A stretch of DNA of 64,000 nt from Zhouia spongiae (GCF_022760175.1 NZ_CP094326.1:1302001-1366000); one strand, 5' to 3'; positions 26,258-35,376 are shown, counted from the stretch's first letter. Notes: generated by a model not told the origin, from the letters alone. Translations and numbers: made by a program.

Positions 26258-26824
26258 TTAATAATCCATTTTAATAAAATCTCCATTTAACTTATAATTA
26301 AAAGTGAATGTTGTACCGCCGTTTGGAGGATTCAACATCACAACATATTCTGCTTTATTAATATCACCGTTTTCCGGGAATTTGATAAATGCCATGCTTA
26401 AGGCAGGATCATTGATGGCCTTTTCGGCAGTTAATTGCTTGCTCGATTTTTCCACTAATTCACCTAATTTTGAAAGGGAGACGGTATTGTTTAACTGAAA
26501 CATAAAGTCGGCTGCTTTGCTTCCCTTAGGCACTTCTAAAGTGATCTCTGATTCTTGTACCCAATTCCCTTGGATCGAATTCCATTCTCCCATTTTTAAT
26601 GATTCAGGGTTTTTGGTAACGGTAACACTGATAATATTGCCTGTTGCTTCGTCATGGGTAATCGTTAAATCTGTAAAAAAAGCATTTTCACCAAACTTGC
26701 TTTTAAGTTCTTTTTCTATGTCTGTGAACCCTTCTTGATTTGGCGATTCTTTGCCTCTAGACCCTCCACAGGAAATCAACATAACAACTACGATTATGCT
26801 AACAATGAATTTAAATGTTTTCAT
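26258..26824 (-). CDS. lipoprotein of unknown function
   Basis: A 188-residue lipoprotein with lipobox MLISC (Cys about 19) and a GGSRG linker. The mature part has mixed strands and helices (NAFFTDLTITHDEATGNIISV, KAADFMFQLNNTVSLSKLGELV) and ends NGGTTFTFNYKLNGDFIKMDY. No family is recognised. It is transcribed toward the LipL32-like gene with a 230-bp gap. Confidence 0.6.
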   Translation of the reverse strand: MKTFKFIVSIIVVVMLISCGGSRGKESPNQEGFTDIEKELKSKFGENAFFTDLTITHDEATGNIISVTVTKNPESLKMGEWNSIQGNWVQESEITLEVPKGSKAADFMFQLNNTVSLSKLGELVEKSSKQLTAEKAINDPALSMAFIKFPENGDINKAEYVVMLNPPNGGTTFTFNYKLNGDFIKMDY

Positions 26825-27073
26825 GCAGGTATGTTTTTAATCTTTTACATCCACAAAAGTAAATAGGAAAAATATGTAGAAGAAGAGGGAATCTATTTCC
26901 GAAGCCTTACAACAAATAAGTGAGGAGTTTTATAAAACATCCGTAAAAGGGATAGTTTAACTATTGGTCCCAATTTAGGAAAGTAGTTGAAAATTGTTCA
27001 TTTTTTGGAGAGGACATAGGTGTTTTTTACCATTCTTCAGATTCTTTTTAAGACGTATGATATGTTCTTTCTA

Positions 27074-27226
27074 AGTAGTTATAAAGATTACTTTTAAAGT
27101 TAAGACCTTCTGTTTGTTCCAAAAAAAAATCAAATCCGGTACCATCGGTAAGGAAGATATCCGAAAATCAACACAGAGTTACGAGCATTGGCAACAACAA
27201 CCGCCTCCTTTACCGATTCGTATTCA
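27074..27226 (-). pseudogene. remnant of a response-regulator receiver domain
   Basis: Directly after the histidine-kinase stop, three minus-strand frames read in succession give a damaged receiver domain: SVKEAVVVANARNSVLIF, then DIFLTDGTGFDFFLEQTEGL-NFK, then VIFITT. These match the phospho-acceptor strand (..FLDI.LPDGTGFDLLEQ..), the loop and the beta-4 strand (..KVIFITA..) of LytTR regulators. At least two frameshifts and loss of the first ~45 residues are needed. The rest of 26825-27223 holds no open frame. Confidence 0.6.
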
Positions 27227-29416
27227 TTCAGTACCGTTTTTTATATAAGGAATAACTAATGTAACAACGGAGCCTTGTTCGTTATATTTTTTTCTGTCTT
27301 CAATGGTAAATGAACCTTTCTTTTTAAAGTCCTTAGATAATATTTTTAATCGTTCGGAGGTGATGGTGGTGGATAATGATTTTTTATTTTGATTTTTACG
27401 CTCCGTTAAAGAGTCGATACCAATACCATTATCGGAAATGATACAGGTTAACTCTTGGTGTGAGAAGTTAAGTTCTATTTTTATAATTCTATCTTTGCTT
27501 TGATTAACAAAAGCGTGTTCTATGGCGTTTTCAACAAAAGGCTGAATAAGCATTGGCGGGATTTTAAACAGTGAGGTGTCAATATTCTCTTCTACAGAAA
27601 TGATATAGGTATACCTTTCATTTTCTAAATTTTGAAGTGCTAAATAATTTTCAACAGCCATTAATTCCTGAGAGAGCAACACGGTTCTGTCTCTTGAATT
27701 TTCTAAAATAATCCGGAGGAGTTTTGAAAATCTCGATAAATAGGAAATCGACTTTCTATTTTCTTTATTTAAAATCATGCCTTGTAAAACGGAAAGTGAA
27801 TTAAATATAAAATGAGGTGTCATTTGTGAGCGTAGAAGCTTCTGTCCGATGATTACATTTTGTGTTTTCGATTTGGCATTTCTTAGTTTTAAAAAGAAAA
27901 TAATAGCGACTAATATTAACGTCGTGACTAAAAAAGCAATGATGCCAAGTAGTAAATTACGTTGAGACCTTTTTAAGTTCTGAGAAGTATCCAGTACTGT
28001 TTTTGTGAGCTTTAATTCCCGAATATTGGCAGAATCTAAGGCTTGTTTATACTTGTATTCATATTCTAATTGGGTGATTTTTTCAATATTTTCTTTATTG
28101 AAAATGCTGTCGTTCAGTATTTTGTATTGTTGGAAGTTTGTGAGTGCCTTTTTGTAGTCACCCCTATTTTTATAAATTTCAGATAGGATTCTTGAGGCCT
28201 TTTTTTGATTTTCTAAGAGTTTAAGTTTTTCCGTGATTTTTTGACCCTCTATAGCGTATGAAAGCGATTTTTGATATTGTTTTACAAGTAGATATGTTTC
28301 AGCAATTCCTAAAAGACTGGCAGATAAAATACGCCCATCATTTATTTTTTCACTAATATCTTTCGCTTTTACATAATTTTTACGTGCAATTAATAATTCG
28401 TTTTGGAGTAAATGAATATTTCCAAGCTGTGCATAGCAAATAGCGATTTGTCTTAGATTGTTTAACTCTTTACTTACTTTTAATGACATTTCAAAATATT
28501 CCAGAGCCTTTGTATACGCTCTTTTTTTCAGGTATATAGAGCCAATATTGCTATTGTTTGCTGCTATAAGGGTTTTGTGTGCTGTTTTTGATAAAAAGGT
28601 TAGCGCTTTTTCATGATACTCTAAAGCTTTATCATATCTCTCTATAGAAGCGTATGACTCTCCCAGATTATCGAGTCTTTTTGCCATACCCAGGATATCG
28701 CCTGTTTTTTTATCATAGGATAAACTTTTGTTATAATACTCTATAGCTAATGGATAGTTTCCTTGCCTTGAGTATAAAACACCCAGGTTACCGTGAACAA
28801 AAGCAGTACCGCTTTCGTCATTAATAACCTCACTTAATGTTAAGGCTTCTTTATAGTTAGCAATAGCCTCATTAAATCTTCCTGTTTCAGAATATATATT
28901 TGCCGTGTTAATCAGGCTGGTAACAAGTTCTCTTTTGTCATTCAATACCTTATAAATTTCTATAGCCTTTTTATAATTTTCCAATGCTTCATCATATTGC
29001 GATAAATCATAATTTGTAATACCGAAGGCGATGTAAACATCAGCAATTCCTTTTTTATATTGAATAGATTCAGAATAGTCTAGTGATTTCTTAAAAAAGT
29101 TTAAACTTTCGTTATAATTTGATTTTATGTTTTCCAGTATTCCTTTCAGATAAAATACCCGTGCTTTACCTTTTTTATAATTTAAAACATTGTTTAAATG
29201 TTCAGCTGCTTCAAGATACAAATTGGTTTGTTCTACATCCCTTTGAAAGTGAGCATAGGCTAAATCGAATAAAATGTCTGCCCGGGTGGTATCTTTAGCC
29301 TTGTGATTTTCCAATTCAATTTTAAGGCTATCTGTATTTTTGGTTTGAGCTTGTAGATTTATTACAAAAAGTAAAAAAACAAATAAAGAGAAAATGTAAT
29401 TCCTAGTTGAAATCAT
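27224..29416 (-). CDS. TPR sensor histidine kinase, LytS/HisKA_5 type (orphan)
   Basis: A 730-residue kinase with a signal peptide (ending LQAQ), about ten TPR repeats from residue 35 to 440 (e.g. ALENYKKAIEIYKVLND, AIANYKEALTLSEVIND), a coiled region, a transmembrane helix (about 488-508), the phospho-acceptor His in RSQMTPHFIFNSLSVLQG (about 533), and an HATPase with PPMLIQPFVENAIEHAF and CIISDNGIGID. It looks complete. Its expected partner response regulator is present only as a broken remnant immediately downstream, so it is either non-functional in signalling or talks to another LytTR regulator. Confidence 0.88.
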   Translation of the reverse strand: MISTRNYIFSLFVFLLFVINLQAQTKNTDSLKIELENHKAKDTTRADILFDLAYAHFQRDVEQTNLYLEAAEHLNNVLNYKKGKARVFYLKGILENIKSNYNESLNFFKKSLDYSESIQYKKGIADVYIAFGITNYDLSQYDEALENYKKAIEIYKVLNDKRELVTSLINTANIYSETGRFNEAIANYKEALTLSEVINDESGTAFVHGNLGVLYSRQGNYPLAIEYYNKSLSYDKKTGDILGMAKRLDNLGESYASIERYDKALEYHEKALTFLSKTAHKTLIAANNSNIGSIYLKKRAYTKALEYFEMSLKVSKELNNLRQIAICYAQLGNIHLLQNELLIARKNYVKAKDISEKINDGRILSASLLGIAETYLLVKQYQKSLSYAIEGQKITEKLKLLENQKKASRILSEIYKNRGDYKKALTNFQQYKILNDSIFNKENIEKITQLEYEYKYKQALDSANIRELKLTKTVLDTSQNLKRSQRNLLLGIIAFLVTTLILVAIIFFLKLRNAKSKTQNVIIGQKLLRSQMTPHFIFNSLSVLQGMILNKENRKSISYLSRFSKLLRIILENSRDRTVLLSQELMAVENYLALQNLENERYTYIISVEENIDTSLFKIPPMLIQPFVENAIEHAFVNQSKDRIIKIELNFSHQELTCIISDNGIGIDSLTERKNQNKKSLSTTITSERLKILSKDFKKKGSFTIEDRKKYNEQGSVVTLVIPYIKNGTE

Positions 29417-29566
29417 ACAATTTTTTTGATTTTGGTATTGGCGAAAATACCTGCGAATCTACTGTTTTTTGGATTAGGAAAGGCTTTATGAAATAATCAG
29501 GAAAATTACGATCGTTTCTACGAACGCTTAAGACAGGCGGTTTTGCTCTCGAAAAGACTTGAAAGA

Positions 29567-29654
29567 AAGTCCTCAGGAGCCTTTCCATAACAAGGCGTGG
29601 TAATCTCCCTGTGTTTTGTAACCCCTTCGCTACCTTAAGATTGTATCGTGTGGG
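29567..29654. repeat. degenerate REP-like intergenic element, copy 2
   Basis: AAGTCCTCAGGAG, CAAGGCGTGGTAATCTCCC, and CTTCGCTACCTTAAGATTG in the same order as 22114-22233. The 322-bp gap 29417-29738 contains this element and an IS relic but no gene. Confidence 0.4.
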
Positions 29655-29680
29655 AAAGTTGAGGGTCAGGCCAGCAAGGA

Positions 29681-29714
29681 GTTTGTTTTTATGTAATTAG
29701 GGGGTTGTACAACA
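29681..29714. mobile_element. relic of an IS1182 right end
   Basis: GTTTTTATGTAATTAG-GGGGTTGTACAACA closely resembles the last 30 bp of the IS1182 copies in this window (GTTTTTATATAATTAGTGGG-TTGTGCAACA), and ATTACCATTG follows just as CTACCATTG follows those copies. Nothing of the left end or transposase remains. Confidence 0.5.
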
Positions 29715-29738
29715 ATTACCATTGTCCTGGGTAGTTTT

Positions 29739-30968
29739 TTATTCCAAGTTTTTATTAATTAGTTCAATCCCTTTTTCAAGAGTTTCATCTTTTTCAGATG
29801 TTGATTGCTTAACGTAGTTAGTTGGTACATACTGCTCTCTTGGCGTTCCATTTACGTGAAAAAGCTTAGCGGTTGAAAGGCGATAACCAAAAGTTTGATT
29901 TTTAAATGAAAATCCGCTCATTTCGCCAGCCAGTCGTTCCATTTCAGAACCGACTATTTCTGCTCTTTCCATTCCTTCAAAGCCAATTGCAAGTCCTTCT
30001 CCCATACTTCCTGTCCACCGACCAACTAAAATCACCACCGGGTTTTTGTATTGTTCTTTTCTTGGACTTACATATTCAGTCCAACTTCTTTCAATTTTTG
30101 GATTTCCGTCATATTGTTCAACGGTCCAATGTTTTTGATAAGGCTTGGTTTCTTTAATAAACCTACTCATAATGCCGCGGGCAACATAGGAATTTCCGCC
30201 GTCAACCGTGTTTCTCAGATCAATTATCAACCCTTTAGTGCTCATCAAATTTTCAAGAGCATTGTCAAATTGATTGATCAAACTATTATTTCCTAATGCA
30301 TTGTTTATTCTGATTATTCCAATACCGTTTTCTATAGTTGATGTCAGAAGTTCTGTAGTAGGTTTAATCTGGAGTTTGTTTAAATCAATTTCAATAATAT
30401 TGCTCTCTGATTTCAAAGTTAGAATTCTTGGCTGATTGTATCGTCCTGCTAAAATCTTATTCACGATCCACTCTCTGACGTTTTTGGATTTTTTGTTACT
30501 GCAATGCGTTGGGAATTGTTCAATTACTGTGTTAATAGCAGTGCCGTTCACTTTTAATAACTCCGCTCCAATTATATTTTGTCCGATATTCTCTAATTGG
30601 CTTTGCCAAACATTCGAAACAATCGGTTTCCCTTTTTTTATAGTTACATATATTGGCGAATACAATCTGAACGATGAATTCCTGTTGGTATTTAAAATGA
30701 GGTGACTGTCATAAAATTCGTTCAACAGATATTCGAAGAAAAGTACGGTTTGTTCATCCGTTTGTATGTTCGGAATTTGTTTCTCGTAAGATGCTCTAAT
30801 ACAATTTAAATCAACATTTTTCTCCTGTAGATAAACGTAATACTGTGATAAGTTATTTAAGATTTCATTCAGGTCTTCTTTAATCTTGACTTGGTCTATG
30901 CTTGTGTTTTGTGAATAAGCACAAGAAAAATTCAGAATGATGATAAAAGATAAAATCAGTTTTTTCAT
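29739..30968 (-). CDS. S41-family (C-terminal processing / TSPc) serine peptidase
   Basis: A 409-residue secreted protein with a signal peptide (KKLILSFIIILNFSCAYSQ). The TSPc domain shows GIIRINNALGN, KGLIIDLRNTVDGGNSYVA, PVVILVGRWTGSMGEGLAIG with the nucleophile Ser in GSMGEG, and AEIVGSEMERLAGEMSGF. No PDZ domain is evident between the helical N-terminal region and the core. The segment LSCAY could instead be a lipobox-like site. It is a single-gene unit in the accessory block. Confidence 0.85.
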   Translation of the reverse strand: MKKLILSFIIILNFSCAYSQNTSIDQVKIKEDLNEILNNLSQYYVYLQEKNVDLNCIRASYEKQIPNIQTDEQTVLFFEYLLNEFYDSHLILNTNRNSSFRLYSPIYVTIKKGKPIVSNVWQSQLENIGQNIIGAELLKVNGTAINTVIEQFPTHCSNKKSKNVREWIVNKILAGRYNQPRILTLKSESNIIEIDLNKLQIKPTTELLTSTIENGIGIIRINNALGNNSLINQFDNALENLMSTKGLIIDLRNTVDGGNSYVARGIMSRFIKETKPYQKHWTVEQYDGNPKIERSWTEYVSPRKEQYKNPVVILVGRWTGSMGEGLAIGFEGMERAEIVGSEMERLAGEMSGFSFKNQTFGYRLSTAKLFHVNGTPREQYVPTNYVKQSTSEKDETLEKGIELINKNLE

Positions 30969-31064
30969 TTATTTTTTTGATGGTTTTAAAAAATTGGATA
31001 GAACGGATGGACTATGAGTAATTGAGTAGTTCGATAGCTTTCGGGTTCGCACATAACTTTACAA

Positions 31065-31235
31065 CTATGCATTGTAGCCTTTCCCAAATTTTTTATTCAG
31101 GCTCTTACTCGAAACAAAGTTCAGATTCGATAACTTTTCGTAGTATTCTGTTTTCACGAGAATACTACTCAAAATCATCCCGATAATCCAGGATATAAAA
31201 GATATAGATATTCCAAATGTCAAATATTTAATCAT
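31065..31235 (-). CDS. 56-residue membrane protein, likely a truncated gene
   Basis: An open frame from ATG at 31235 to TAG at 31065-31067. It begins with a strong transmembrane helix (residues 5-26) and then reads KTEYYEKLSNLNFVSSKSLN-KKFG, a segment resembling the N-terminal part of Bacteroidota glycosyl-diaponeurosporenoate acyltransferase (CrtO-like) membrane proteins, which normally continue for 100 further residues. Here the frame ends soon after, just before a GTTGTA/TACAAC-type sequence. It is either a small protein in its own right or the stump of a truncated gene. The rest of 30969-31291 shows nothing. Confidence 0.4.
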   Translation of the reverse strand: MIKYLTFGISISFISWIIGMILSSILVKTEYYEKLSNLNFVSSKSLNKKFGKGYNA

Positions 31236-31291
31236 AAGCGTGTTCTTGTTCTATTAATACTGTAGCCTACAATTTAAATGAACAGTTGTTT

Positions 31292-32554
31292 TTAATGCTG
31301 TTTGTATGCTGTTATGAGCTTTATTATTTCATCCTTCCAGGTTCGGTTATATGTATACCGTCCGCTTTTGTCTTCCAGTACAAATGTTCCCATAAATGGA
31401 TTTTGTTCTGATTCGTATTTTACAACTTTGAAGGTTTTTGCGTCTAAAGGTATTTGATGCTGATAATGAAAAATATTCTGCTCATCATAGATAAATCCAT
31501 GTTTGTTTATGTTGAAGTGTTTTGCATTTATCGGAATAACTTTTTCACAGAAGTAGACATGGTTTTTGTCTTTTCCAAATCCAAAATTCAACTCTTCAAA
31601 ACTTTCCCTATCTGCTTGAGACACTTTGATTAATTCTACCCCACCTGATTCTCTGCCGTAGTATATCGCACATTTATCTTTCCAATAGGTAGTTTCGTAT
31701 TTGTATTTTAATGGTTTCATACTTTTACCATCTATATCTTTTATAATTTGATATTCCCAAATTAATTTCAGGAAGTTTGTGTTGTTTGGGCAAGGAGAAT
31801 CAGGGGCTATTCGCTTTATAAAAACATAATTTTTATCTGCGATTAGCTGTAAACCAATCTCTCGAAGAGAAAATGGATCTGCTTCCGGAATTTCTCTGAA
31901 TATTTTGTCTCGGGTTCTGTAAAATACAGCGTTGTTATACGCATACAGATCATCAAACAAAAAATATGGGTTTTCTTTTGTGGCCTTAGCAATTTTTTTT
32001 GGCTTTTCAGCCTCTTCTACAAAGGCCAGATATTTTTTAAAATAATTCTTGAAATTTTTATAGAAATAGTTCCGTTTGTTGAGCGCTACTTGTGGATTGA
32101 GAAAGCATTGATCTTGACTAAAGGAATAGAACTTATTCATTATTTGTTCGACAACATCTTTTGGAAAACTATCGGGAGATTGTTCCTTAACCTGATTGGG
32201 GTTTAAAAGATAGGCATTAAATAGATCGGGAAATGTAGATGCTACTATGGCATAATTTGAAGAGTTACGTTTTTTCAACGAACTTATCATTTCAAGTATT
32301 TTTGGAAATAACGAAACGTCAGTGTCTGAAAAATGGTTAACCAGAAATGCTATAAAACAGGATTTAGATTTTTTGTCGTAGTTGAAAATAAATACGGAGT
32401 CTGATTCATCCACATAAGAGCGATATAAAAGTTCACTAAAATAGTATCCCAATTTGTTACCAAATTTAGGTCTTTCAAATTTTTGATTCAATAACCTTTT
32501 TAGGTCTGTTTCATCAATCTCTACATCAATAAAAATTCCTGTGGGCTCTGCCAT
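31292..32554 (-). CDS. DKNYY-repeat protein
   Basis: A 420-residue protein lacking a signal peptide. The second half has the DKNYY pattern, in which short units state a residue set and then a position-like strand (IADKNYVFIKRI, GFGKDKNHVYFCEKVIPI-NAK, YDEQNIFHYQHQIPLDAKTF). The N-terminal half (about 1-200) is helical and unrecognised (LLNQKFERPKFGNKLGYYFSE). Function unknown; DKNYY proteins are frequent in genomic islands and near toxin-immunity loci. Confidence 0.7.
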   Translation of the reverse strand: MAEPTGIFIDVEIDETDLKRLLNQKFERPKFGNKLGYYFSELLYRSYVDESDSVFIFNYDKKSKSCFIAFLVNHFSDTDVSLFPKILEMISSLKKRNSSNYAIVASTFPDLFNAYLLNPNQVKEQSPDSFPKDVVEQIMNKFYSFSQDQCFLNPQVALNKRNYFYKNFKNYFKKYLAFVEEAEKPKKIAKATKENPYFLFDDLYAYNNAVFYRTRDKIFREIPEADPFSLREIGLQLIADKNYVFIKRIAPDSPCPNNTNFLKLIWEYQIIKDIDGKSMKPLKYKYETTYWKDKCAIYYGRESGGVELIKVSQADRESFEELNFGFGKDKNHVYFCEKVIPINAKHFNINKHGFIYDEQNIFHYQHQIPLDAKTFKVVKYESEQNPFMGTFVLEDKSGRYTYNRTWKDEIIKLITAYKQH

Positions 32555-32625
32555 TCTTAAATGGTATTGTTTATATAGCCATGGTTTAACTGTGTGGTTT
32601 AGTAATTACTTTTAGCCATGGTGAC

Positions 32626-32930
32626 TGTTGCACAAGTTAGCAAAAAATTGACATAGCGTTGATAATCTCCTTTCATTAGATAACTATATTGTAGTATGCA
32701 AGGCAAAAATAATATCAGGAGAAGCTCCTCCATTATTTAAAAAACACACTAAAAGTGGAGTGGCAAGCTTGCAAGGTGTTTGTTTTGTTTTAAAAATTAT
32801 CATACAACAGATTTTACTTCTTTATAAGCCTTTCAATTTTAGTTTACAGTTAAACTATACCACAAAATAAAAGCCCATAAAAGGGCTTATTTGTATCTTG
32901 TTTTTATACAATTAGTGGGTTGCGCAACAG
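32626..32930. mobile_element. 305-bp MITE derived from an IS1182-family element
   Basis: Both ends match the IS1182 copies in this window: TGTTGCACAAGTTAGCAAAA at the left and the AAAGCCCATAAAAGGGCTTA hairpin followed by TTGCGCAACA at the right. It keeps about 110 bp of the left end, including the first dozen transposase codons, and about 190 bp of the right end. The middle is deleted. The sequence is diverged from the three full copies, so it comes from an older or different family member and must be mobilised in trans. It fills most of the 399-bp gap 32555-32953. Confidence 0.85.
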
Positions 32931-32953
32931 CTACCATTGTTATGCAACGGTTT

Positions 32954-33256
32954 TTATATTTTTTTCTTATTAGGGTTTTTTCTGTTTGAAAATAAGGAAA
33001 CAATCTCAATTGAATTTTTATTAATTCGATAATAGAGATTGTTATGTTTTTCGACTACAGCTTTCCGAATATTCTTTTTCTCTAATGATGTTGGAAAAAT
33101 TTCGGGAGATTTTGAAATCAGTTCAATTGTGTGGTCTAATTTTGCAGAAAAGGTTCTTAATTCTCTTTCTGTCCAATTGTTTTCCAAGTATTCTATAGTT
33201 TCTTTAAGTTCAGATATTGCATGGTCAGTCCAAAATACTTTATAACCACTTTTCAT
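32954..33256 (-). CDS. RelE/ParE-family toxin
   Basis: A 100-residue basic protein with the ParE/RelE layout: YKVFWTDHAISELKETIEYLENNW (N-terminal strand and helix), then KLDHTIELISKSPEIFP, RKAVVEKHNNLYYRIN and IEIVSLFSNRKNPNKKK. The final Arg/Lys-rich tail fits an mRNase or gyrase-type toxin; the family alone does not tell which. It overlaps the antitoxin gene by 17 bp, with the antitoxin first. Confidence 0.85.
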   Translation of the reverse strand: MKSGYKVFWTDHAISELKETIEYLENNWTERELRTFSAKLDHTIELISKSPEIFPTSLEKKNIRKAVVEKHNNLYYRINKNSIEIVSLFSNRKNPNKKKI

Positions 33257-33473
33257 AAATTCCTTTTACGTTCGAGTGAGAAGTCAGTTTTCCATTATCA
33301 GCATCTTGAATCCCTCTTTCGATAGATTTTTTTTCGCTTGCTGAAATTTCATTCCACCAGTCAGTTTTCTCTTTTTCTCGTAATCTCATTAATTTATCTA
33401 TCAATGTCTTATCGTTCAATGTTGATAGCCACTGAATTAATTCAATTTTTTTATCTTCTAAACTTAAATCCAT
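33240..33473 (-). CDS. antitoxin of the RelE/ParE pair
   Basis: A 77-residue acidic protein (LSLEDKKIELIQWLSTLNDKTLIDKL, WWNEISASEKKSIERGIQDADNGKLTSHSNV) of the kind encoded before ParE/RelE-like toxins in Bacteroidota. The ERGIQDADNGKLTSH segment is typical of this antitoxin group. It has no evident DNA-binding motif at its N-terminus. It overlaps the toxin start and is the first gene of the operon. Confidence 0.82.
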   Translation of the reverse strand: MDLSLEDKKIELIQWLSTLNDKTLIDKLMRLREKEKTDWWNEISASEKKSIERGIQDADNGKLTSHSNVKGIYEKWL

Positions 33474-33532
33474 AATATCAAAGTTACAAATTTAATCTTA
33501 TCATTTGGTTTTATGCACAATTTTTAACTGTT

Positions 33533-33660
33533 GCATAACGCTCCGGCTATGCGGAGTGCGGGATTAAATACCACAGCCCTTTCTGCAAGAACATTGATTT
33601 GTTAAAGTTATTAAGTTTCGATTTAGCACCAAAACCCGTATTACGCTTATACAATGTGCC
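33533..33660 (-). repeat. attC-like palindrome, interrupted by IS1182 and IS110
   Basis: Core GTTATGC (minus strand of 33533-33539), arm with CGCATAGCC, a spacer, and the facing arm TGTATAAGCGTAATACGGG. The inverse core (ACACAAC, 36583-36589) is displaced by the 2.9-kb IS1182-IS110 insertion. The toxin-antitoxin operon's own far end has the complement GTTGCATAAC at 32937-32945 region, as expected for a cassette. Confidence 0.5.
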
Positions 33661-35368
33661 TGTTGCACAAGTTAGCAAAAAATTGACATAGGGTTGATAT
33701 TATCTTTTGATAAGAGGCTTACCTTGTAGTTATGCAAGGAAAAAAGAAGTATCAGGAGAAGTTGTTCAATCAGTTTCAGTTAAGTGAGCGCGTACCTATA
33801 GACAATTTCTATCGGCGGTTAAAAGAGGTGTTGGATTTAGATTACTTATACCCACTTACCAAACGATATTATGGTAGTAGCGGACAAAAGAGCATCGACC
33901 CGGTGGTGTTCTTTAAACTTTGTTTGGTAGGTTATTTAGAAAACATTATCAGTGATCGAAAGCTCATAACGCATTGCAGTATGCGATTGGATATTTTGTT
34001 CTTTTTGGATTATGATATCGATGAAGAACTGCCATGGCATTCTACCATTAGCCGCACCCGACAGTTATTTCCTGAGTCAGTGTTAGAAGAGGTCTTTACC
34101 AAGGTGTTTGAACTATGTGTATCGGTCGGGATGGTCAGTGGCCATACTCAGGCTATCGATAGCGCCCCTGTAAAAGCCAATGCTTCTATGGATAGTTTGG
34201 AACTGAAAGTTCCTGAAGCCGATTTAGAAACGCATCTTCGAGAAATTCGTCACATTAGTAAAGGTGATAAAGACAAACCACTACGTCAAGCCAAAGGGAA
34301 TAAAGCAGACAAAGATCAGCAAACCTTATCGGCCAGTAAAAAGGAGCTACAGGCCATAAAGAGCAGGAACAGTAAATGGGCAAAGGATCAGGATCAGCGC
34401 CCGGGAGCAGGCAATAAAGGCTCGAGATATACCAGCAATAAGACCCATTACAGTCCTACCGATCCCGATGCCCGTATCAGTGTCAAACCGGGCAAGGCCA
34501 GGAAACTCAATTACCTATCTCAATTAACAGTAGATACCTCCAATCATGTGATAACCGATATCAAAGCCTACCATGCCGATGGCAAAGACAACCAACAACT
34601 GCCAGACATAGTGAAAAGGGTACAACGCCGATTGTGGAACTCAGGACTGCTATGGGAGAACTGTGTAGCTGATACAGGATATAGCAGTGGGGAGAACTAT
34701 GCCTTTTTAGAAAAGAATCAGATCAAGAGTTTTATCCCTCCCCATGGTACTTACAAAGGAGGGCCGGGAGGATTTACATATATTGAGGCAGGCAGCTATT
34801 GGTTATGCCCTCAGGGCAAGAAAGTTACTTTCCGCAAACAAAAATTAGAGAAAGGGACTCTAAAAGATCAGTACTTTACCAAACGGAGTGATTGTAAAGG
34901 CTGCCCGATAAAACAACAATGTATTGGTAAAAGTTATGAGAAACGCATAAACATTACTGCTTATCGCAAAGAATACGAACGTAATATAGCAAGAGTGAAT
35001 AGTCCGCAGGGACGGTATATGAAAGCCAAGCGGCAAAGCACGGTAGAACCGGTGTTTGGAACATTAACACAGTTTATGGGACTTAGAAAAGTGAATACCC
35101 TAGGCATTAAACAGGCAAACAAATGTATGCAGCTCTCGGCCATAGCCTACAACTTGAAGAAGTACCTGAAATTCATTGAAAACCACACAAAAAGTGGAGT
35201 AGCAAGCATGCAAAGTATTTACTTTTCTTTAAAAGCTATCATACAATACATTTTACGCCTTTTTAAGCCTTTCAATTTTAGTTTACAGCTAAACTATACC
35301 ACAAAATAAAAGCCCATAAAAGGGCTTATTTGTATCTTGTTTTTATATAATTAGTGGGTTGTGCAACA
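33661..35368 (+). mobile_element. IS1182-family insertion sequence, copy 1 (1,708 bp)
   Basis: The ends TGTTGCACAA / TTGTGCAACA form the inner terminal repeat. The flanking GTGCC on the left and TCTACC on the right are the same for all three copies, so the true ends may lie 5-7 bp further out. It contains one transposase gene and a terminator-like hairpin (AAGCCC/GGGCTT) near the right end. It is identical, as far as I can compare, to copy 3. Confidence 0.9.
33732..35309 (+). CDS. IS1182-family transposase
   Basis: A 525-residue DDE transposase. The N-terminal DUF772-type domain has KSIDPVVFFKLCLVGYLENI and ELPWHSTISRTRQLFP. The catalytic Asp are in QAIDSAPVKANASMD and ENCVADTGYSSGENY and the Glu in KRQSTVEPVFGTLTQFMGLRK, with a Cys-rich insertion (SDCKGCPIKQQC) usual for the family. 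The protein is intact and identical to that of copy 3. Confidence 0.95.
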   Translation: MQGKKKYQEKLFNQFQLSERVPIDNFYRRLKEVLDLDYLYPLTKRYYGSSGQKSIDPVVFFKLCLVGYLENIISDRKLITHCSMRLDILFFLDYDIDEELPWHSTISRTRQLFPESVLEEVFTKVFELCVSVGMVSGHTQAIDSAPVKANASMDSLELKVPEADLETHLREIRHISKGDKDKPLRQAKGNKADKDQQTLSASKKELQAIKSRNSKWAKDQDQRPGAGNKGSRYTSNKTHYSPTDPDARISVKPGKARKLNYLSQLTVDTSNHVITDIKAYHADGKDNQQLPDIVKRVQRRLWNSGLLWENCVADTGYSSGENYAFLEKNQIKSFIPPHGTYKGGPGGFTYIEAGSYWLCPQGKKVTFRKQKLEKGTLKDQYFTKRSDCKGCPIKQQCIGKSYEKRINITAYRKEYERNIARVNSPQGRYMKAKRQSTVEPVFGTLTQFMGLRKVNTLGIKQANKCMQLSAIAYNLKKYLKFIENHTKSGVASMQSIYFSLKAIIQYILRLFKPFNFSLQLNYTTK

Positions 35369-35376
35369 TCTACCAT

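Noticed and set aside
29403-29588. Open frame of 61 codons on the minus strand upstream of the TPR kinase
   Set aside because: It lies in a REP-like repeat region, has a composition unlike the neighbouring proteins, and no start signal or homology pattern supports it.
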